Below the pieces are notes generated by a model that made no database searches, was not told the origin of the DNA, and saw only the letters and a list, made by a program, of their open reading frames with translations. A program made the translations under genes and the position numbers. Below are positions 28,090 through 38,208 of a stretch of 64,000 bases of DNA, one piece after another. This DNA is from Enterobacter dykesii. Its GTDB lineage: Bacteria > Pseudomonadota > Gammaproteobacteria > Enterobacterales > Enterobacteriaceae. The stretch's first letter is position 1; every line of letters begins with the position of its first letter. Location: NCBI RefSeq assembly GCF_008364625.2, contig NZ_CP126604.1, positions 4,464,001-4,528,000 on the forward strand, read 5' to 3'.

Positions 28090-29502
28090 ATGCAACGAGG
28101 GATAGTCTGGGTAGTCGATGACGATAGCTCCATCCGTTGGGTGCTTGAACGCGCGCTCACAGGGGCAGGATTAAGCTGCACGACGTTTGAGAGCGGCAGC
28201 GAAGTGCTCGACGCACTCACCACCAAAACGCCAGATGTTCTGCTTTCGGATATTCGTATGCCGGGCATGGACGGGCTGGCGCTGTTAAAGCAGATCAAAC
28301 AACGCCACCCTATGCTTCCGGTCATCATAATGACCGCGCACTCCGATCTGGATGCCGCAGTGAGCGCCTATCAGCAAGGGGCGTTCGATTACCTGCCCAA
28401 ACCCTTTGATATCGACGAAGCGGTGGCGCTGGTTGAGCGCGCGATTAGCCATTATCAGGAGCAGCAACAGCCGCGCCACGCGCCCGATTTTGGGCCAACG
28501 ACAGACATCATCGGCGAAGCGCCGGCGATGCAGGACGTGTTTCGCATTATCGGTCGTTTGTCCCGCTCGTCCATCAGCGTATTGATTAACGGTGAGTCGG
28601 GAACCGGTAAAGAGCTTGTGGCGCATGCATTGCACCGCCACAGCCCGCGGGCAAAAGCGCCGTTCATCGCCCTGAATATGGCGGCGATCCCGAAGGATTT
28701 GATTGAGTCCGAACTGTTCGGCCATGAAAAAGGGGCATTTACCGGCGCCAATACCATTCGCCAGGGGCGGTTTGAACAGGCTGACGGCGGTACGCTGTTC
28801 CTGGATGAGATCGGCGATATGCCGCTGGATGTCCAGACACGCCTGCTGCGCGTGCTGGCCGATGGGCAGTTTTATCGCGTGGGCGGCTATGCGCCGGTGA
28901 AGGTGGACGTGCGTATTATCGCCGCGACCCACCAGAACCTGGAGCAACGCGTGCAGGAAGGAAAATTCCGTGAGGATTTATTCCACCGTCTGAACGTCAT
29001 CCGCGTTCATCTGCCGCCGCTGCGTGAGCGTCGGGAAGATATTCCCCGCCTGGCACGCCATTTCCTGCAGGTAGCCGCTCGTGAGCTGGGTGTGGAGGCC
29101 AAGCAGCTTCACCCGGAAACCGATGCCGCTCTGACGCGTCTGGCGTGGCCGGGCAACGTGCGTCAGCTGGAAAACACCTGCCGCTGGTTAACCGTGATGG
29201 CCGCCGGGCAGGAAGTGCTGATTCAGGACTTACCGGCCGAGCTGTTTGAAGCGACCGCGCCTGAAAGCAGTACCGGGCACGCGCTGCCGGACAGCTGGGC
29301 GACGCTGCTGGCGCAGTGGGCCGACCGCGCGCTGCGTTCCGGTCATCAAAATCTGCTGTCTGAAGCTCAGCCAGAGATGGAGCGTACGCTGTTAACTACC
29401 GCGCTTCGTCATACGCAGGGTCATAAGCAGGAAGCTGCTCGCCTTCTGGGATGGGGACGTAATACCCTGACGCGCAAGCTTAAAGAGCTGGGAATGGAGT
29501 GA
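28090..29502 (+). CDS. glnG: Nitrogen response regulator NtrC
   Basis: A 470-residue sigma-54 activator. It has a receiver domain (1-120, acceptor Asp in VLLSDIRMPG), an AAA+ domain (GESGTGKE Walker A, GAFTGA sigma-54 contact loop, FLDEIGD Walker B) and a C-terminal Fis-type helix-turn-helix (HKQEAARLLGWGRNTLTRK). It activates glnA and other nitrogen genes from enhancer sites. I use the ATG at 28090, which has AAGGTG upstream and matches E. coli, rather than the GTG at 28081. Confidence 0.97.
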   Translation: MQRGIVWVVDDDSSIRWVLERALTGAGLSCTTFESGSEVLDALTTKTPDVLLSDIRMPGMDGLALLKQIKQRHPMLPVIIMTAHSDLDAAVSAYQQGAFDYLPKPFDIDEAVALVERAISHYQEQQQPRHAPDFGPTTDIIGEAPAMQDVFRIIGRLSRSSISVLINGESGTGKELVAHALHRHSPRAKAPFIALNMAAIPKDLIESELFGHEKGAFTGANTIRQGRFEQADGGTLFLDEIGDMPLDVQTRLLRVLADGQFYRVGGYAPVKVDVRIIAATHQNLEQRVQEGKFREDLFHRLNVIRVHLPPLRERREDIPRLARHFLQVAARELGVEAKQLHPETDAALTRLAWPGNVRQLENTCRWLTVMAAGQEVLIQDLPAELFEATAPESSTGHALPDSWATLLAQWADRALRSGHQNLLSEAQPEMERTLLTTALRHTQGHKQEAARLLGWGRNTLTRKLKELGME

Positions 29503-29613
29503 TCGTACGCCTCTGTGTAAAGCTTATTAATTGAGCGCAAATTGCCGTTATTTTGCGCTTTACTGTTCCGATGAGTTTTGTATGATCGTGCCCGGAAATT
29601 GGGGGTGAACATC

Positions 29614-29724
29614 ATGCTGGAAACAATCGTGAATATGCTCTCTAGCGGAGCCGCTGAAAGCCACACGCCACAAACAGCCGTTGCGGCTATGTTGTGCGCG
29701 GCGCTGGTTGGGCTGTTTAGCTAG
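29614..29724 (+). CDS. yshB: Small protein YshB
   Basis: A 36-residue reading frame (ATG at 29614, TAG at 29722). Its C-terminal half ESHTPQTAVAAMLCAALVGL closely resembles E. coli YshB, also found next to glnG. It has one hydrophobic helix and is probably an inner-membrane microprotein; its homologue in Salmonella has been linked to intracellular virulence, but the molecular role is not known. A GGGGGTGA ribosome site precedes it. It is followed by a REP. Confidence 0.88.
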   Translation: MLETIVNMLSSGAAESHTPQTAVAAMLCAALVGLFS

Positions 29725-29740
29725 CGAGTTGAACGTAAAA

Positions 29741-29772
29741 GCCGGGTGGCGGCTTCGCCTTACCCGGCCTAC
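29741..29772. repeat. REP element between yshB and hemN
   Basis: gccgggtggcggcttcgcct then tacccggcctac, palindromic and of the same family as the other REPs in the window; it separates the convergent yshB and hemN. Confidence 0.82.
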
Positions 29773-29796
29773 GTTTTGTGCATTTTGCAATGTGCC

Positions 29797-31170
29797 TTAA
29801 ATCACCCGCGAGAACTGCTGCAGTCGCGCTTTCTGACGCAGATAAGCGTCAAAGCACATGCAGATATTACGGATCAACAGACGCCCTTTAGGCGTGACCT
29901 CAATCGCGCTCTCCGACACATCCACCAGCCCGTCTTTCGCCAGCGGTGCAATCAGCTTCAGGTCTTCCGAAAAATAATCCCTGAAGTGCAGCTCCCACTG
30001 CGACTCAACGTCGCTGAAATCGAGACGGAAGTTGCAGATTAGCGCCTTAATCACATCGCGCCGGAGGCAGTCGTCGCGCGTTAACGCGATGCCTCGCCAC
30101 AGCGCGTTGCCCGTTTCATCAACCTGCTGGTAGTAAAGCTTCAGCTCTTTCTGGTTCTGCGCGTAGCAGTCGCCAATCATGCTGATAGCGGAGACGCCCA
30201 TCCCCAGCAAATCGGTATCGCCCTGGGTTGTGTAGCCCTGGAAGTTGCGGTGCAGAACGCCTTCACGCTGCGCAATCGCCAGCTCGTCATCCGGACGGGC
30301 AAAGTGATCCATCCCGATAAACTGATAGCCGGTTTCGGTCAGCGAGGTGATGGTTTCCTGCAGAATATCCAGCTTCTGCTGGGCAGAAGGAAGATCGGCA
30401 TCTTTTATTTTGCGCTGAGCGGCAAAGAGCGTCGGCAGATGCGCATAGTTAAAGACGCTCAGGCGGTCCGGGTTGAGTTCGGCCACGCGTTTCAGGGTGA
30501 AGGCGAAACTTTCCGGCGTTTGTTTTGGCAGGCCGTATATCAGGTCAATATTGGTCGAGGTGAAACCGATCTCACGCGCGTGATTGAGTAAGGCAAAGAT
30601 AAATTCTTCGTCCTGCTCGCGGTTCACCAGACGCTGAACCTCTTTATTGAAATCCTGCACGCCCATGCTCAGACGATTGAAGCCTTCGGCGCGTAAGTGA
30701 TCCAGTACATCGAGTTCAATTTCACGCGGATCGACTTCGATCGAGATTTCAGCGTCGGCGTTAAAACTGAAATTGCCGCGCAGCAGCGTCATCAGGCGGC
30801 TTATTTGCGCTCTATTCAGATAGGTTGGCGTACCGCCGCCCCAGTGAAGCTGGCTGACGTGACGGCCAGCAAACAGCGGCGCGCGATGCACAATTTCTTG
30901 TTCGAGCGCATCAAGATACTGGTCGGCTTTGTGCTGCTGACGGGTAACGATTTTATTGCAGCCGCAGAAGTAGCAGAGCTTGTGGCAGAACGGAATATGG
31001 ACGTAGAGCGACAGCGGACGCTCAGGATAGCGCGCGACAGCCTGCTGGAAATCAGCCTCGCCGAAGGCATCGGAGAACTCCAGCGCGGTGGGGTATGACG
31101 TATAACGCGGCCCGGAATAGTTATATTTCTGGATTAGGGCCAAATCCCAGTCGATAGTTGGTGCTGACAT
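29797..31170 (-). CDS. hemN: Oxygen-independent coproporphyrinogen III dehydrogenase
   Basis: A 457-residue radical SAM enzyme that converts coproporphyrinogen III to protoporphyrinogen IX without oxygen in haem synthesis. The [4Fe-4S]/SAM motif is CHKLCYFCGCNK (CxxxCxxC), followed by GGGTPT. The HemN-specific N-terminal region (KYNYSGPRYTSYPTA) is intact. The start ATG at 31168-31170 has AAGGAG; upstream frame to 31254 overlaps the small ORF and is not used. Length equals E. coli HemN. Confidence 0.97.
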   Translation of the reverse strand: MSAPTIDWDLALIQKYNYSGPRYTSYPTALEFSDAFGEADFQQAVARYPERPLSLYVHIPFCHKLCYFCGCNKIVTRQQHKADQYLDALEQEIVHRAPLFAGRHVSQLHWGGGTPTYLNRAQISRLMTLLRGNFSFNADAEISIEVDPREIELDVLDHLRAEGFNRLSMGVQDFNKEVQRLVNREQDEEFIFALLNHAREIGFTSTNIDLIYGLPKQTPESFAFTLKRVAELNPDRLSVFNYAHLPTLFAAQRKIKDADLPSAQQKLDILQETITSLTETGYQFIGMDHFARPDDELAIAQREGVLHRNFQGYTTQGDTDLLGMGVSAISMIGDCYAQNQKELKLYYQQVDETGNALWRGIALTRDDCLRRDVIKALICNFRLDFSDVESQWELHFRDYFSEDLKLIAPLAKDGLVDVSESAIEVTPKGRLLIRNICMCFDAYLRQKARLQQFSRVI

Positions 31171-31172
31171 GC

Positions 31173-31355
31173 TCACTCCTTCCGTTGGTGTCGCGTTCGT
31201 ATACGGCGGCCCGTTCTGGCCCCATTGCGGGCCATCATTCGGGTGCGCAGCCACTTCTGTCGCCGCGACAACCGCCGTAGTTTAACGAATAACCACACCA
31301 GATAACATATAACCGGAAGGGTTATAAGCAGGACTATCGTGCCTGCAGGGTGCAA
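31173..31355 (-). CDS. Putative small membrane protein between yihI and hemN
   Basis: A 60-residue frame starting at TTG (31355), three bases after the yihI stop, and ending two bases before the hemN start. It encodes a hydrophobic N-terminal helix (TIVLLITLPVICYLVWLFV, about 6-24) followed by an extremely basic tail rich in Arg and Lys. GGTGG lies about ten bases upstream. The tight fit between flanking genes argues for a real gene. In vibrios a DUF2489 membrane protein sits at this spot, so this could be a shortened relative; that link is only positional. Confidence 0.5.
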   Translation of the reverse strand: MHPAGTIVLLITLPVICYLVWLFVKLRRLSRRQKWLRTRMMARNGARTGRRIRTRHQRKE

Positions 31356-31358
31356 ATG

Positions 31359-31874
31359 TTAGTTTCCACCCTTCAGAAGGCGCATCATATCTTCCTGCTT
31401 CTCGTCTTCTTCTTCATCTTCGTCATCGTCGTATGACAGGCCCAGCTTCTGCATCAGTTCATCGATACGATCCAGTTTGGCATCCACCCATGACTGCTCT
31501 TCAGCGGTCAGGGTTTCCCCCTCTTCAAGACGTTCCAGCAGCGCGTCCAGGCGCTCATCGTTCTCCAGCAAATCCAGCTCAGCCTGCGGTGAAAGCATAG
31601 GTTTCTCGCTCTTTGGTTTGTGCTGCTTAGTGACCGGGGTGTCTGTCACGCCCAGTGGAATGGGAGTTTTACTGCCGATACGAGGGTCTTTCTGCTGTTT
31701 GCCTTTTGCAGAAGCACCCGCTGCACCACCACCGTTGGCACGGCTACCCGCAGCGTGACCGCGATGTTTTTTGTCGCGTTTGCGATCGCGCGCTTCCTGG
31801 TTCAGTTCTTCGCGCGTTTTGCGGCGTGCTTTTGCAGGGCGTTTCGCGCCCGCAGCGGAGGTTGGTTTTTTCAT
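31359..31874 (-). CDS. yihI: Der GTPase-activating protein YihI
   Basis: A 171-residue protein with a Lys/Arg/Ala-rich N-terminus ([20 protein letters not shown]), a central [13 protein letters not shown] motif and a helical then strongly acidic C-terminus ([15 protein letters not shown]). It stimulates the GTPase Der and modulates late 50S ribosome assembly. It is upstream of the small ORF and hemN on the same strand. Confidence 0.93.
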   Translation of the reverse strand: MKKPTSAAGAKRPAKARRKTREELNQEARDRKRDKKHRGHAAGSRANGGGAAGASAKGKQQKDPRIGSKTPIPLGVTDTPVTKQHKPKSEKPMLSPQAELDLLENDERLDALLERLEEGETLTAEEQSWVDAKLDRIDELMQKLGLSYDDDEDEEEDEKQEDMMRLLKGGN

Positions 31875-31942
31875 GATGTTTTATCTTTAAGTCGTTTTCT
31901 TCAGTATAGAATTGCGGCGAAATCTAGCAGAAAGCAAGCAAA

Positions 31943-32185
31943 GAAAAAAGGCGACAGAGCAATCTGTCGCCTTTTTTCCTGACTCACAACCCTTAGCGGG
32001 TCAGACATTCCGTGTTTGCCAACAACAAACCCTGTTTATCCCTTGGCTAATACCGTCCGTGATACGGTTCCATTTCCTTCTAAAACGCCTCCAGGCGCTG
32101 GTCATCCTGACAATCCTGCGTCTTCGCCTCCTGGCGCTCCTGACCCTAATCCTTAAGTCGATTTCCTGTTGGCTTCCTCGCCCTG
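31943..32185 (-). ncRNA. csrC: CsrC small RNA
   Basis: The RNA lies between yihI and engB on the minus strand, as in E. coli. Read on that strand it contains a dozen or more GGA motifs, many as AGGA (for example gtcaggagcgccaggaggcg), the signature of RNAs that sequester CsrA. It ends in a perfect terminator (ggcgacaga/tctgtcgcc plus T-run, 31944-31971). TAAAGT (32192-32197) and TTGTTA (32214-32219) spaced by 16 bp would start it near 32185. The 5' end is approximate. Confidence 0.88.
31944..31977. terminator. Bidirectional terminator of csrC
   Basis: ggcgacaga/tctgtcgcc with loop gcaa, flanked by A6 on the left and T6 on the right. It ends CsrC on the minus strand. Confidence 0.9.
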
Positions 32186-32451
32186 ACGCACACTTTACCT
32201 TGTTCCGTTAAACTAACAAGCAACGAAACGGTACAAAAAGGATTTTTCAGACAATTACCCGGAAATAAGCTTATGATTTAAAACAGTTTGGCTTTTTTGA
32301 CGCCTGCGAATTCTCTGAAATCTCCCATAGCATCACTGGCCGATCTCTCACATCGGCTGGGGCATTTGCCTACACGTCATAGCAATCAGAAAAGCCTTTT
32401 GCCTGCATTCGGGTATAATCCCCTTCAGATTACGATTTTGGAGACGACCAC

Positions 32452-33081
32452 GTGACTACCTGGAACTACCAACAGACGCATTTTGTCACCAGTGCGCCCG
32501 ATATTCGCCACCTTCCTTCTGATACCGGTATTGAAGTGGCATTTGCTGGCCGCTCCAATGCGGGGAAATCCAGCGCCCTGAATACGCTGACCAATCAGAA
32601 GAGCCTGGCGCGTACCTCAAAAACACCTGGCCGTACTCAGCTGATCAACCTGTTTGAAGTCGCAGAGGGCAAACGCCTGGTCGACTTACCGGGCTACGGT
32701 TACGCGCAGGTACCGGAAGAGATGAAAATCAAGTGGCAGCGTGCGCTGGGTGAATACCTGGAAAAACGCCTGTGCCTGAAAGGTCTGGTGGTGCTGATGG
32801 ATATTCGCCATCCCCTGAAAGATCTGGATCAGCAGATGATCGACTGGGCTGTAGCAAGCGATATCGCCGTGCTGGTGCTGCTGACGAAAGCCGATAAGCT
32901 GGCGAGCGGCGCGCGTAAAGCGCAGGTGAATATGGTTCGCGAAGCGGTGCTGGCGTTCAACGGTGATGTGCAGGTTGAGCCGTTCTCCTCGCTGAAAAAG
33001 CTGGGCGTGGACAAGCTGCGTCAGAAGCTCGACACCTGGTTTAGCGAGCTGGAACCCGCGACGGAAGCGGAAGAAGAGTAA
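32452..33081 (+). CDS. engB: Ribosome biogenesis GTPase EngB (YihA/YsxC)
   Basis: A 209-residue essential GTPase for 50S assembly. G1 is [10 protein letters not shown]3 DLPGYGYA and G4 TKADKL. The start is a GTG at 32452 with GGAGA eight bases before; TATAAT at 32414-32419 is a likely -10 box. A strong terminator follows. Confidence 0.96.
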   Translation: MTTWNYQQTHFVTSAPDIRHLPSDTGIEVAFAGRSNAGKSSALNTLTNQKSLARTSKTPGRTQLINLFEVAEGKRLVDLPGYGYAQVPEEMKIKWQRALGEYLEKRLCLKGLVVLMDIRHPLKDLDQQMIDWAVASDIAVLVLLTKADKLASGARKAQVNMVREAVLAFNGDVQVEPFSSLKKLGVDKLRQKLDTWFSELEPATEAEEE

Positions 33082-33088
33082 TACCGAG

Positions 33089-33113
33089 CGCGGCGATAGC
33101 CGCGTTTTTTTTT
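33089..33113 (+). terminator. Intrinsic terminator of engB
   Basis: cgcggc/gccgcg stem with loop gata, then nine T residues. Confidence 0.9.
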
Positions 33114-33135
33114 GCCTGAATTTTCTTTGCCGCAA

Positions 33136-33244
33136 TAAAAAACGCCCCAGTCATTACTGACTGGGGCGGCTAAAATATTCAGCCAAATCCGATTACGTGA
33201 AGTAAAAGGTCTGAAAGATAGAACATCTTACCTCTGTACCCTAC
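33136..33244 (-). ncRNA. spf: Spot 42 RNA
   Basis: The minus strand reads gtagggtacagaggtaagat at the 5' end and ends with the gccccagtc/gactggggc terminator hairpin and T-run. Over its 109 nt it agrees with E. coli Spot 42 as I remember it. It is an Hfq-dependent sRNA that represses catabolic genes such as galK when CRP-cAMP is low. It lies downstream of polA on the same strand, its usual place. A TAGAGT -10 element sits seven bases upstream of the start. Confidence 0.97.
33179..33226 (-). CDS. spfP: Spot 42-encoded small protein SpfP
   Basis: Within Spot 42 an ATG (33224-33226) preceded by GAGG opens a 15-codon frame, MFYLSDLLLHVIGFG, ending at TGA. The E. coli version is a dual-function element reported to bind CRP and reinforce Spot 42 repression. 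Conservation here follows from near identity of the RNA. Confidence 0.78.
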   Translation of the reverse strand: MFYLSDLLLHVIGFG

Positions 33245-33392
33245 GCCGACAACTCTACCCCTTTTTGTGCTGCAGAAAAAGCACTTTTTGTAGTTTTTTT
33301 TCATTCTTTACATAGGGAATTCTAATGATTGTCACAAAACGCGCGTTGTTATGTTGCAAACTTACATAAAAGGCGCGTTATGTGAAGAACCG

Positions 33393-36185
33393 TTAGTGAG
33401 CCTGATCCCAGTTTTCGCCACTTCCCACTTCCACCAGCAACAGCACGTCGAGCGTCATGCTGCTTTCCATCAGTTCGTGGATCTTCTTCGACACGGCGTC
33501 GAGGTCGTCTTTGTGCACTTCAAATACCAGTTCATCGTGTACCTGCATGATCATTTTCACGCGAGGCTTCTCTTTTTCCAGCCAGGCATCAACGGCGATC
33601 ATTGCACGCTTAATAATGTCCGCCGCGGTACCCTGCATCGGGGCGTTGATCGCCGCACGCTCTGCGCCAGCGCGACGCGCCGCGTTGCTGGATTTGATGT
33701 CCGGTAAGTAGAGACGGCGGCCATCCAGGGTTTCGACGTAACCTTTTTCCTTCGCCTGCGCGCGGGTGCGTTCCATATATTCCAGCACGCCCGGATAACG
33801 CTCGAAGTAGAGATCCATATACTTCTGCGACTCTTTGCGCGGAATGTTGAGCTGGCGCGAAAGACCAAATGCACTCATGCCGTAAATAAGACCGAAGTTG
33901 ATCGCCTTAGCGCTGCGGCGCTGCTCGTTGGTCACGCTCTCCAACGGCAATCCGAAGACTTCCGCCGCGGTTGCCCGGTGGATATCCTTCCCTTCGGCAA
34001 ACGCGGTCAGCAGGCCTTTGTCTCGCGACAGATGCGCCATAATACGCAGCTCAATTTGCGAGTAGTCAGCAGAGACAATCAGATAATCCTCTGGTGCGAT
34101 GAAAGCCTGGCGAATACGGCGGCCTTCTTCGTTACGTACCGGGATGTTCTGTAGGTTAGGATCGGTCGACGAGAGACGACCGGTCGCCGCGACAGCCTGA
34201 TGATACGACGTATGCACACGACCCGTTTTCGGGTTGATCATCAGCGGGAGCTTGTCGGTGTAGGTAGACTTCAGCTTCGCCAGACCGCGGTACTGCAGAA
34301 TCACTTTTGGCAGCGGGTAATCCAGCGCCAGCTCTTCCAGCACCTCTTCCGAGGTTGACGGCGCACCGCCAGGAGTTTTCTTCAGCGGCTTGATGCCCTG
34401 CTTTTCAAACAGGATGGTCTGCAGCTGCTTCGGTGAAGAGAGGTTAAACGGCTCGCCTGCAAGCTCATGCGCTTTTTGCTCGAGCTCGGTCAGACGCTGC
34501 GCCAGCTCCCCGGAGTGGTTATGCAGCACCGTTGGGTCGATTTTCACGCCGTTGCGTTCAATGCGGGACAGCACGGGCACCAGCGGCATCTCGATATGCT
34601 GGAACACGTTCAGCGGACCTTCATGCTTCTGCAGTTTTGGCCACATCTTCAGGTGCAGCTGCAGCGTGACATCTGCGTCTTCCGCCGCGTAGCGCCCCGC
34701 TTCTTCCAGAGCAATCTGGTTAAAGGTGAGCTGATTTTTCCCTTTACCGGCAATCTCTTCAAAGGTAATCGTTTTGTGCTTGAGCCAGCGGTCAGATAAG
34801 GAATCCATATCATGGCGGCCCGCGACGCTGTCCAGAATGTAGGATTCAAGCATGGTGTCGAAGGCAATCCCGCGCAGTTCAATGCCGTAGTTTTGCAGAA
34901 TGCCGCGGTCGTACTTGAGGTTTTGCCCAACCTTGAGCGCCTTTTCGTCTTCCAGGATCGGCTTTAGCAGCTCAAGCACGCGTTCACGGGAGATCTGCTC
35001 CGGCGCATCCAGGTAATCGTGCGCCACAGGAACGTAGGCGGCAATACCCGGCTCTGTCGCAAATGACAGACCAACCATATTGGCAGAGATGTTATCAAGA
35101 CTGTCAGTTTCGGTATCAAAGGCAAAGACCGGCGCCTTTTTCAGTTTATCGATCCAGGCGATCAGCCGTGACTCTTCAAGAATGGTTTCGTAGTTGTCGA
35201 AGGAAAGCGCCACGGCTTCTTCTTCCGCCTGCTCTTCTGCGTCAACGACGATCGTCTCCTTCGGCTTTGCAGCAGGTTTAGCCCCTTTCGCCTGCAGCCA
35301 TTTACCGGCTTCCACGTCAGCGGTCCAGCGCTTGAACTCGTATTTCTTAAACAGGCTCAGCAGATCGTCAGCGGAAGGCTGTTGCACTTCAAGCTGCTCA
35401 CAGCCCAGCTCCAGTTCGACATCGGTTTTGATTGTGGCCAGCTTATAGGAGAGATAAGCCACCTCTTTGTTCTCTTCCAGTTTTCCGGCCATGGTTTTTG
35501 CGCCACGGAAGGAGAGCCCGGCGATTTTATCCGATTCCGCGTAGAGCGTGTCCAGACCACCCAGCCCCTGGAGCAGCGCCTGCGCGGTTTTTTCACCGAC
35601 GCCAGGGACACCCGGGATGTTATCCGAGGAGTCGCCCATCAACGCGAGGAAGTCGATAATCAGCTCAGGCGGCACGCCGTACTTTGTGACCACTTCTTCT
35701 GGCCCCAGAATGGTGTTGGTCATGGTGTTAATCAGGGTGATGCCTGGCGTCACCAGCTGCGCCATATCTTTATCACCGGTGCTGATCAGCACAGGACGCC
35801 CCATCTTTTCTGCTTCACGCGCCAGCGTACCGATGACGTCATCGGCCTCAACGCCAGAGACGGCCAGCAGCGGTAGCCCCATCGCTTTTACCATGGTGTG
35901 CAGCGGCTCAATCTGCGCGCGCAGATCGTCAGGCATTGGCGGACGGTGAGATTTGTAATGCTCAAACAGCTCGTCGCGGAAAGTTTTACCTTTCGCATCA
36001 AAGACCACAGCCGCATGGGTTGGCTGATACTGAAGGATCAGGCTGCGCAGCATGTTCAGCACGCCGTACATTGCGCCGGTGGGTTCCCCTGCGCTATTGG
36101 TCAGAGGAGGAAACGCATGATATGCCCGATACAGGTAGGAAGAGCCATCGACGAGAATAAGAGGGTTTTCTGGGATCTGAACCAT
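33393..36185 (-). CDS. polA: DNA polymerase I
   Basis: A 930-residue enzyme with an N-terminal 5' nuclease (about 1-290, [20 protein letters not shown]), a 3'-5' proofreading exonuclease with its acidic residues present (FDTETDSLD) and a family A polymerase domain (motif A DYSQIELR, motif [15 protein letters not shown], motif C VHDELVFE). It fills gaps, removes Okazaki primers and repairs DNA. The start is the ATG at 36183-36185 (MVQIPENPL), the E. coli start. DnaA-box-like sites lie upstream. Confidence 0.97.
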   Translation of the reverse strand: MVQIPENPLILVDGSSYLYRAYHAFPPLTNSAGEPTGAMYGVLNMLRSLILQYQPTHAAVVFDAKGKTFRDELFEHYKSHRPPMPDDLRAQIEPLHTMVKAMGLPLLAVSGVEADDVIGTLAREAEKMGRPVLISTGDKDMAQLVTPGITLINTMTNTILGPEEVVTKYGVPPELIIDFLALMGDSSDNIPGVPGVGEKTAQALLQGLGGLDTLYAESDKIAGLSFRGAKTMAGKLEENKEVAYLSYKLATIKTDVELELGCEQLEVQQPSADDLLSLFKKYEFKRWTADVEAGKWLQAKGAKPAAKPKETIVVDAEEQAEEEAVALSFDNYETILEESRLIAWIDKLKKAPVFAFDTETDSLDNISANMVGLSFATEPGIAAYVPVAHDYLDAPEQISRERVLELLKPILEDEKALKVGQNLKYDRGILQNYGIELRGIAFDTMLESYILDSVAGRHDMDSLSDRWLKHKTITFEEIAGKGKNQLTFNQIALEEAGRYAAEDADVTLQLHLKMWPKLQKHEGPLNVFQHIEMPLVPVLSRIERNGVKIDPTVLHNHSGELAQRLTELEQKAHELAGEPFNLSSPKQLQTILFEKQGIKPLKKTPGGAPSTSEEVLEELALDYPLPKVILQYRGLAKLKSTYTDKLPLMINPKTGRVHTSYHQAVAATGRLSSTDPNLQNIPVRNEEGRRIRQAFIAPEDYLIVSADYSQIELRIMAHLSRDKGLLTAFAEGKDIHRATAAEVFGLPLESVTNEQRRSAKAINFGLIYGMSAFGLSRQLNIPRKESQKYMDLYFERYPGVLEYMERTRAQAKEKGYVETLDGRRLYLPDIKSSNAARRAGAERAAINAPMQGTAADIIKRAMIAVDAWLEKEKPRVKMIMQVHDELVFEVHKDDLDAVSKKIHELMESSMTLDVLLLVEVGSGENWDQAH

Positions 36186-36625
36186 AATGTCCGTGCCTTT
36201 AATCAATTTATGGGTAAAGGATGCCACAGAAGGATGAAAACATCAGGTATTAGCGCCAGATACAGGAAAAGATTTTGCGATCGTGAGGATCGCTCGCAAA
36301 AATCAAACTGTGGATAAGTTTGTGTATATTTTCACTTCATATGAATAACAGACGTAAAAAATACATATGCGTTAATTTTTAGATCTTAATTATCATGCTG
36401 TTATAGCATTAGATCTTATCTATATGGTCAACTGATGGCAATTTAGTCTATGTGGATATAAGCCTTGTTAAGCGCGCAATCACAGAGAAATCGTCTGCTA
36501 CAGGGTAAAAGCGGCCAAATCATCACGTCAAAGAGCCATTAATTTGTCCGTTTTCTGGTAAAATCAGCGCCCGGCGTCGCATAGCCGACCGCTAACTTAC
36601 AGCTAACTACCTGAAAAAGCTCATC
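36186..36625. promoter_or_regulatory. polA-yihG intergenic region with DnaA-box-like sites
   Basis: This 440-bp AT-rich divergent region holds no gene. A perfect DnaA box, tgtggataa, is at 36309-36317, and an 8/9 match (tgtggatat) at 36449-36457. Near polA, ttttgcga (36273-36280) and tcgcaaaa (36294-36301) form an inverted repeat. DnaA has been reported to influence polA expression in E. coli; the same may hold here. Confidence 0.6.
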
Positions 36626-37534
36626 ATGCCGAGATTGCTCGCAGCAATAACATTACTGTTAAGCATCATTTTAACTATCCTGGTGACTGTCGCCTGCTCT
36701 GTGCCGATCATCATCGCCGGGATCGTTAAACTGCTGCTGCCTGTCCGTGGGGTGTGGCGAGCCGTGTCCGCATTTTGTAATTTCATGATGTACTGCTGGT
36801 GCGAAGGACTGGCGATCCTGCTGTGCCTGAATCCGCATCTGAAGTGGGATATCAAAGGGCTGGAGAGTCTTAACAAGAAGAACTGGTATCTGCTGATCTG
36901 CAATCACCACAGCTGGGCGGACATCGTGGTGTTATGCGTACTTTTTCGCAAACACATCCCGATGAACAAATATTTTCTAAAACAGCAGCTCGCCTGGGTG
37001 CCTTTTATCGGGCTGGCCTGCTGGGCACTTGATATGCCGTTTATGAAACGCTATTCGCGCAGCTATTTGATTCGTCATCCCGAGCGTCGCGGCAAAGATG
37101 TGGAGACCACGCGCCGTTCCTGCGAAAAGTTTCGCGCGCATCCTACGACCATCGTGAACTTTGTTGAAGGCTCCCGGTTTACGGAAGAGAAGCATCAACA
37201 AACTCGCTCCCCTTATCAGCATCTGCTGCCGCCAAAGGCTGCGGGTATTGCGATGGCGCTTAACGTGCTGGGAGCACAGTTCGATAAGCTCCTTAACGTC
37301 ACGCTCTGCTATCCGGAAAACGATAAGACGCCGTTCTTCGATATGCTCAGCGGCAAACTGACGCGCATTGTTGTGCGTGTCGATCTGGTTCCGATAGATG
37401 CCGGGCTGCACGGTGATTACGTTAACGATAAGAATTTCAAGCGTCGTTTCCAGCAATGGCTTAACACGCTCTGGAAAGAGAAAGACGAGCAGATAGACAA
37501 TATTAAATCTTCATACAAAAACGCCGGTCAGTGA
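36626..37534 (+). CDS. yihG: 1-acylglycerol-3-phosphate acyltransferase family protein YihG
   Basis: A 302-residue inner-membrane acyltransferase. The catalytic NHHSWAD (HX4D) and the glycerophosphate-binding FVEGSRFT are both present, with one or two N-terminal membrane helices. The E. coli protein influences acyl composition of phospholipids. I use the ATG at 36626; nine codons further upstream remain in frame and resemble the E. coli N-terminus, but the E. coli start codon position reads ACA here. In E. coli yihF lies between this gene and dsbA; it is absent. Confidence 0.9.
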   Translation: MPRLLAAITLLLSIILTILVTVACSVPIIIAGIVKLLLPVRGVWRAVSAFCNFMMYCWCEGLAILLCLNPHLKWDIKGLESLNKKNWYLLICNHHSWADIVVLCVLFRKHIPMNKYFLKQQLAWVPFIGLACWALDMPFMKRYSRSYLIRHPERRGKDVETTRRSCEKFRAHPTTIVNFVEGSRFTEEKHQQTRSPYQHLLPPKAAGIAMALNVLGAQFDKLLNVTLCYPENDKTPFFDMLSGKLTRIVVRVDLVPIDAGLHGDYVNDKNFKRRFQQWLNTLWKEKDEQIDNIKSSYKNAGQ

Positions 37535-37546
37535 CCGGCGTTTTTA
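37521..37546. terminator. Bidirectional terminator between yihG and dsbA
   Basis: acgccggtca/tgaccggcgt, perfect 10-bp stem around one base, with A and T runs on each side; the yihG stop codon lies inside the stem. Confidence 0.88.
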
Positions 37547-37557
37547 CATCAGCGAAA

Positions 37558-38181
37558 TTACTTCTTCTCAACCAGGTATTTCACGGTATCAGCATACTGT
37601 TGTACGAAGATATCCATGCTGCTGGTGTCCATGCCCTGCATGTTCAGCTGGTATTTGCCGTTAACAAACATCGCCGGAACGCCCTGAAGCTGAAGGTCAG
37701 CAGCTGCTTTTTCCTGCTGAGCAACCAGAGATTTCACCACAAAGCTGTTCCATGCAGCGTCATACTCTTCACCTTTCACGCCGGCATCAACGAACACTTT
37801 ACGAATATCCGCAGTGGTCTGAACGGTCTGGGTTTTCTGTACGGCTTCAAACATTGGCGCAGTGATCTTATCTTCCACGCCCAGTGCCATCGCAACCGCC
37901 CACGCCTGGGTCAGGTCTTTACCCAATGGGCCCAGGAACTCGACGTGGTACTTGGTCATTTTGGTGCCTTCTGGCAGCTTTTTCTTAACGTTGTCAGACA
38001 CATGCAGAACCTGCTCGAACTGATAGCAGTGTGGGCAATAGAACGAGAAGAACTCCAGAACCTGTGGCTCGCCAGCGACCGGCTTGTCCAGCGTGATGAA
38101 CTGTTTTCCGTCGGTAAACTGCGCAGCAGAAGCGCTAAATGCCAGAATCATACCTGCCAGCGCCAGCCAAATTTTTTTCAT
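37558..38181 (-). CDS. dsbA: Periplasmic thiol:disulfide oxidoreductase DsbA
   Basis: A 207-residue precursor with a 19-residue Sec signal (ending FSASA). The thioredoxin-fold active site FYCPHCY has Cys49/Cys52 (30/33 in the mature protein). A cis-proline loop (GVPAMFV) follows. It introduces disulfides into exported proteins and is reoxidised by DsbB. It lies 27 bp downstream of srkA in the same operon; AGGAGAGAG precedes the ATG at 38179-38181. Confidence 0.97.
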   Translation of the reverse strand: MKKIWLALAGMILAFSASAAQFTDGKQFITLDKPVAGEPQVLEFFSFYCPHCYQFEQVLHVSDNVKKKLPEGTKMTKYHVEFLGPLGKDLTQAWAVAMALGVEDKITAPMFEAVQKTQTVQTTADIRKVFVDAGVKGEEYDAAWNSFVVKSLVAQQEKAAADLQLQGVPAMFVNGKYQLNMQGMDTSSMDIFVQQYADTVKYLVEKK

Positions 38182-38208
38182 GATTAACTCTCTCCTGGGT
38201 GTGTCCAA

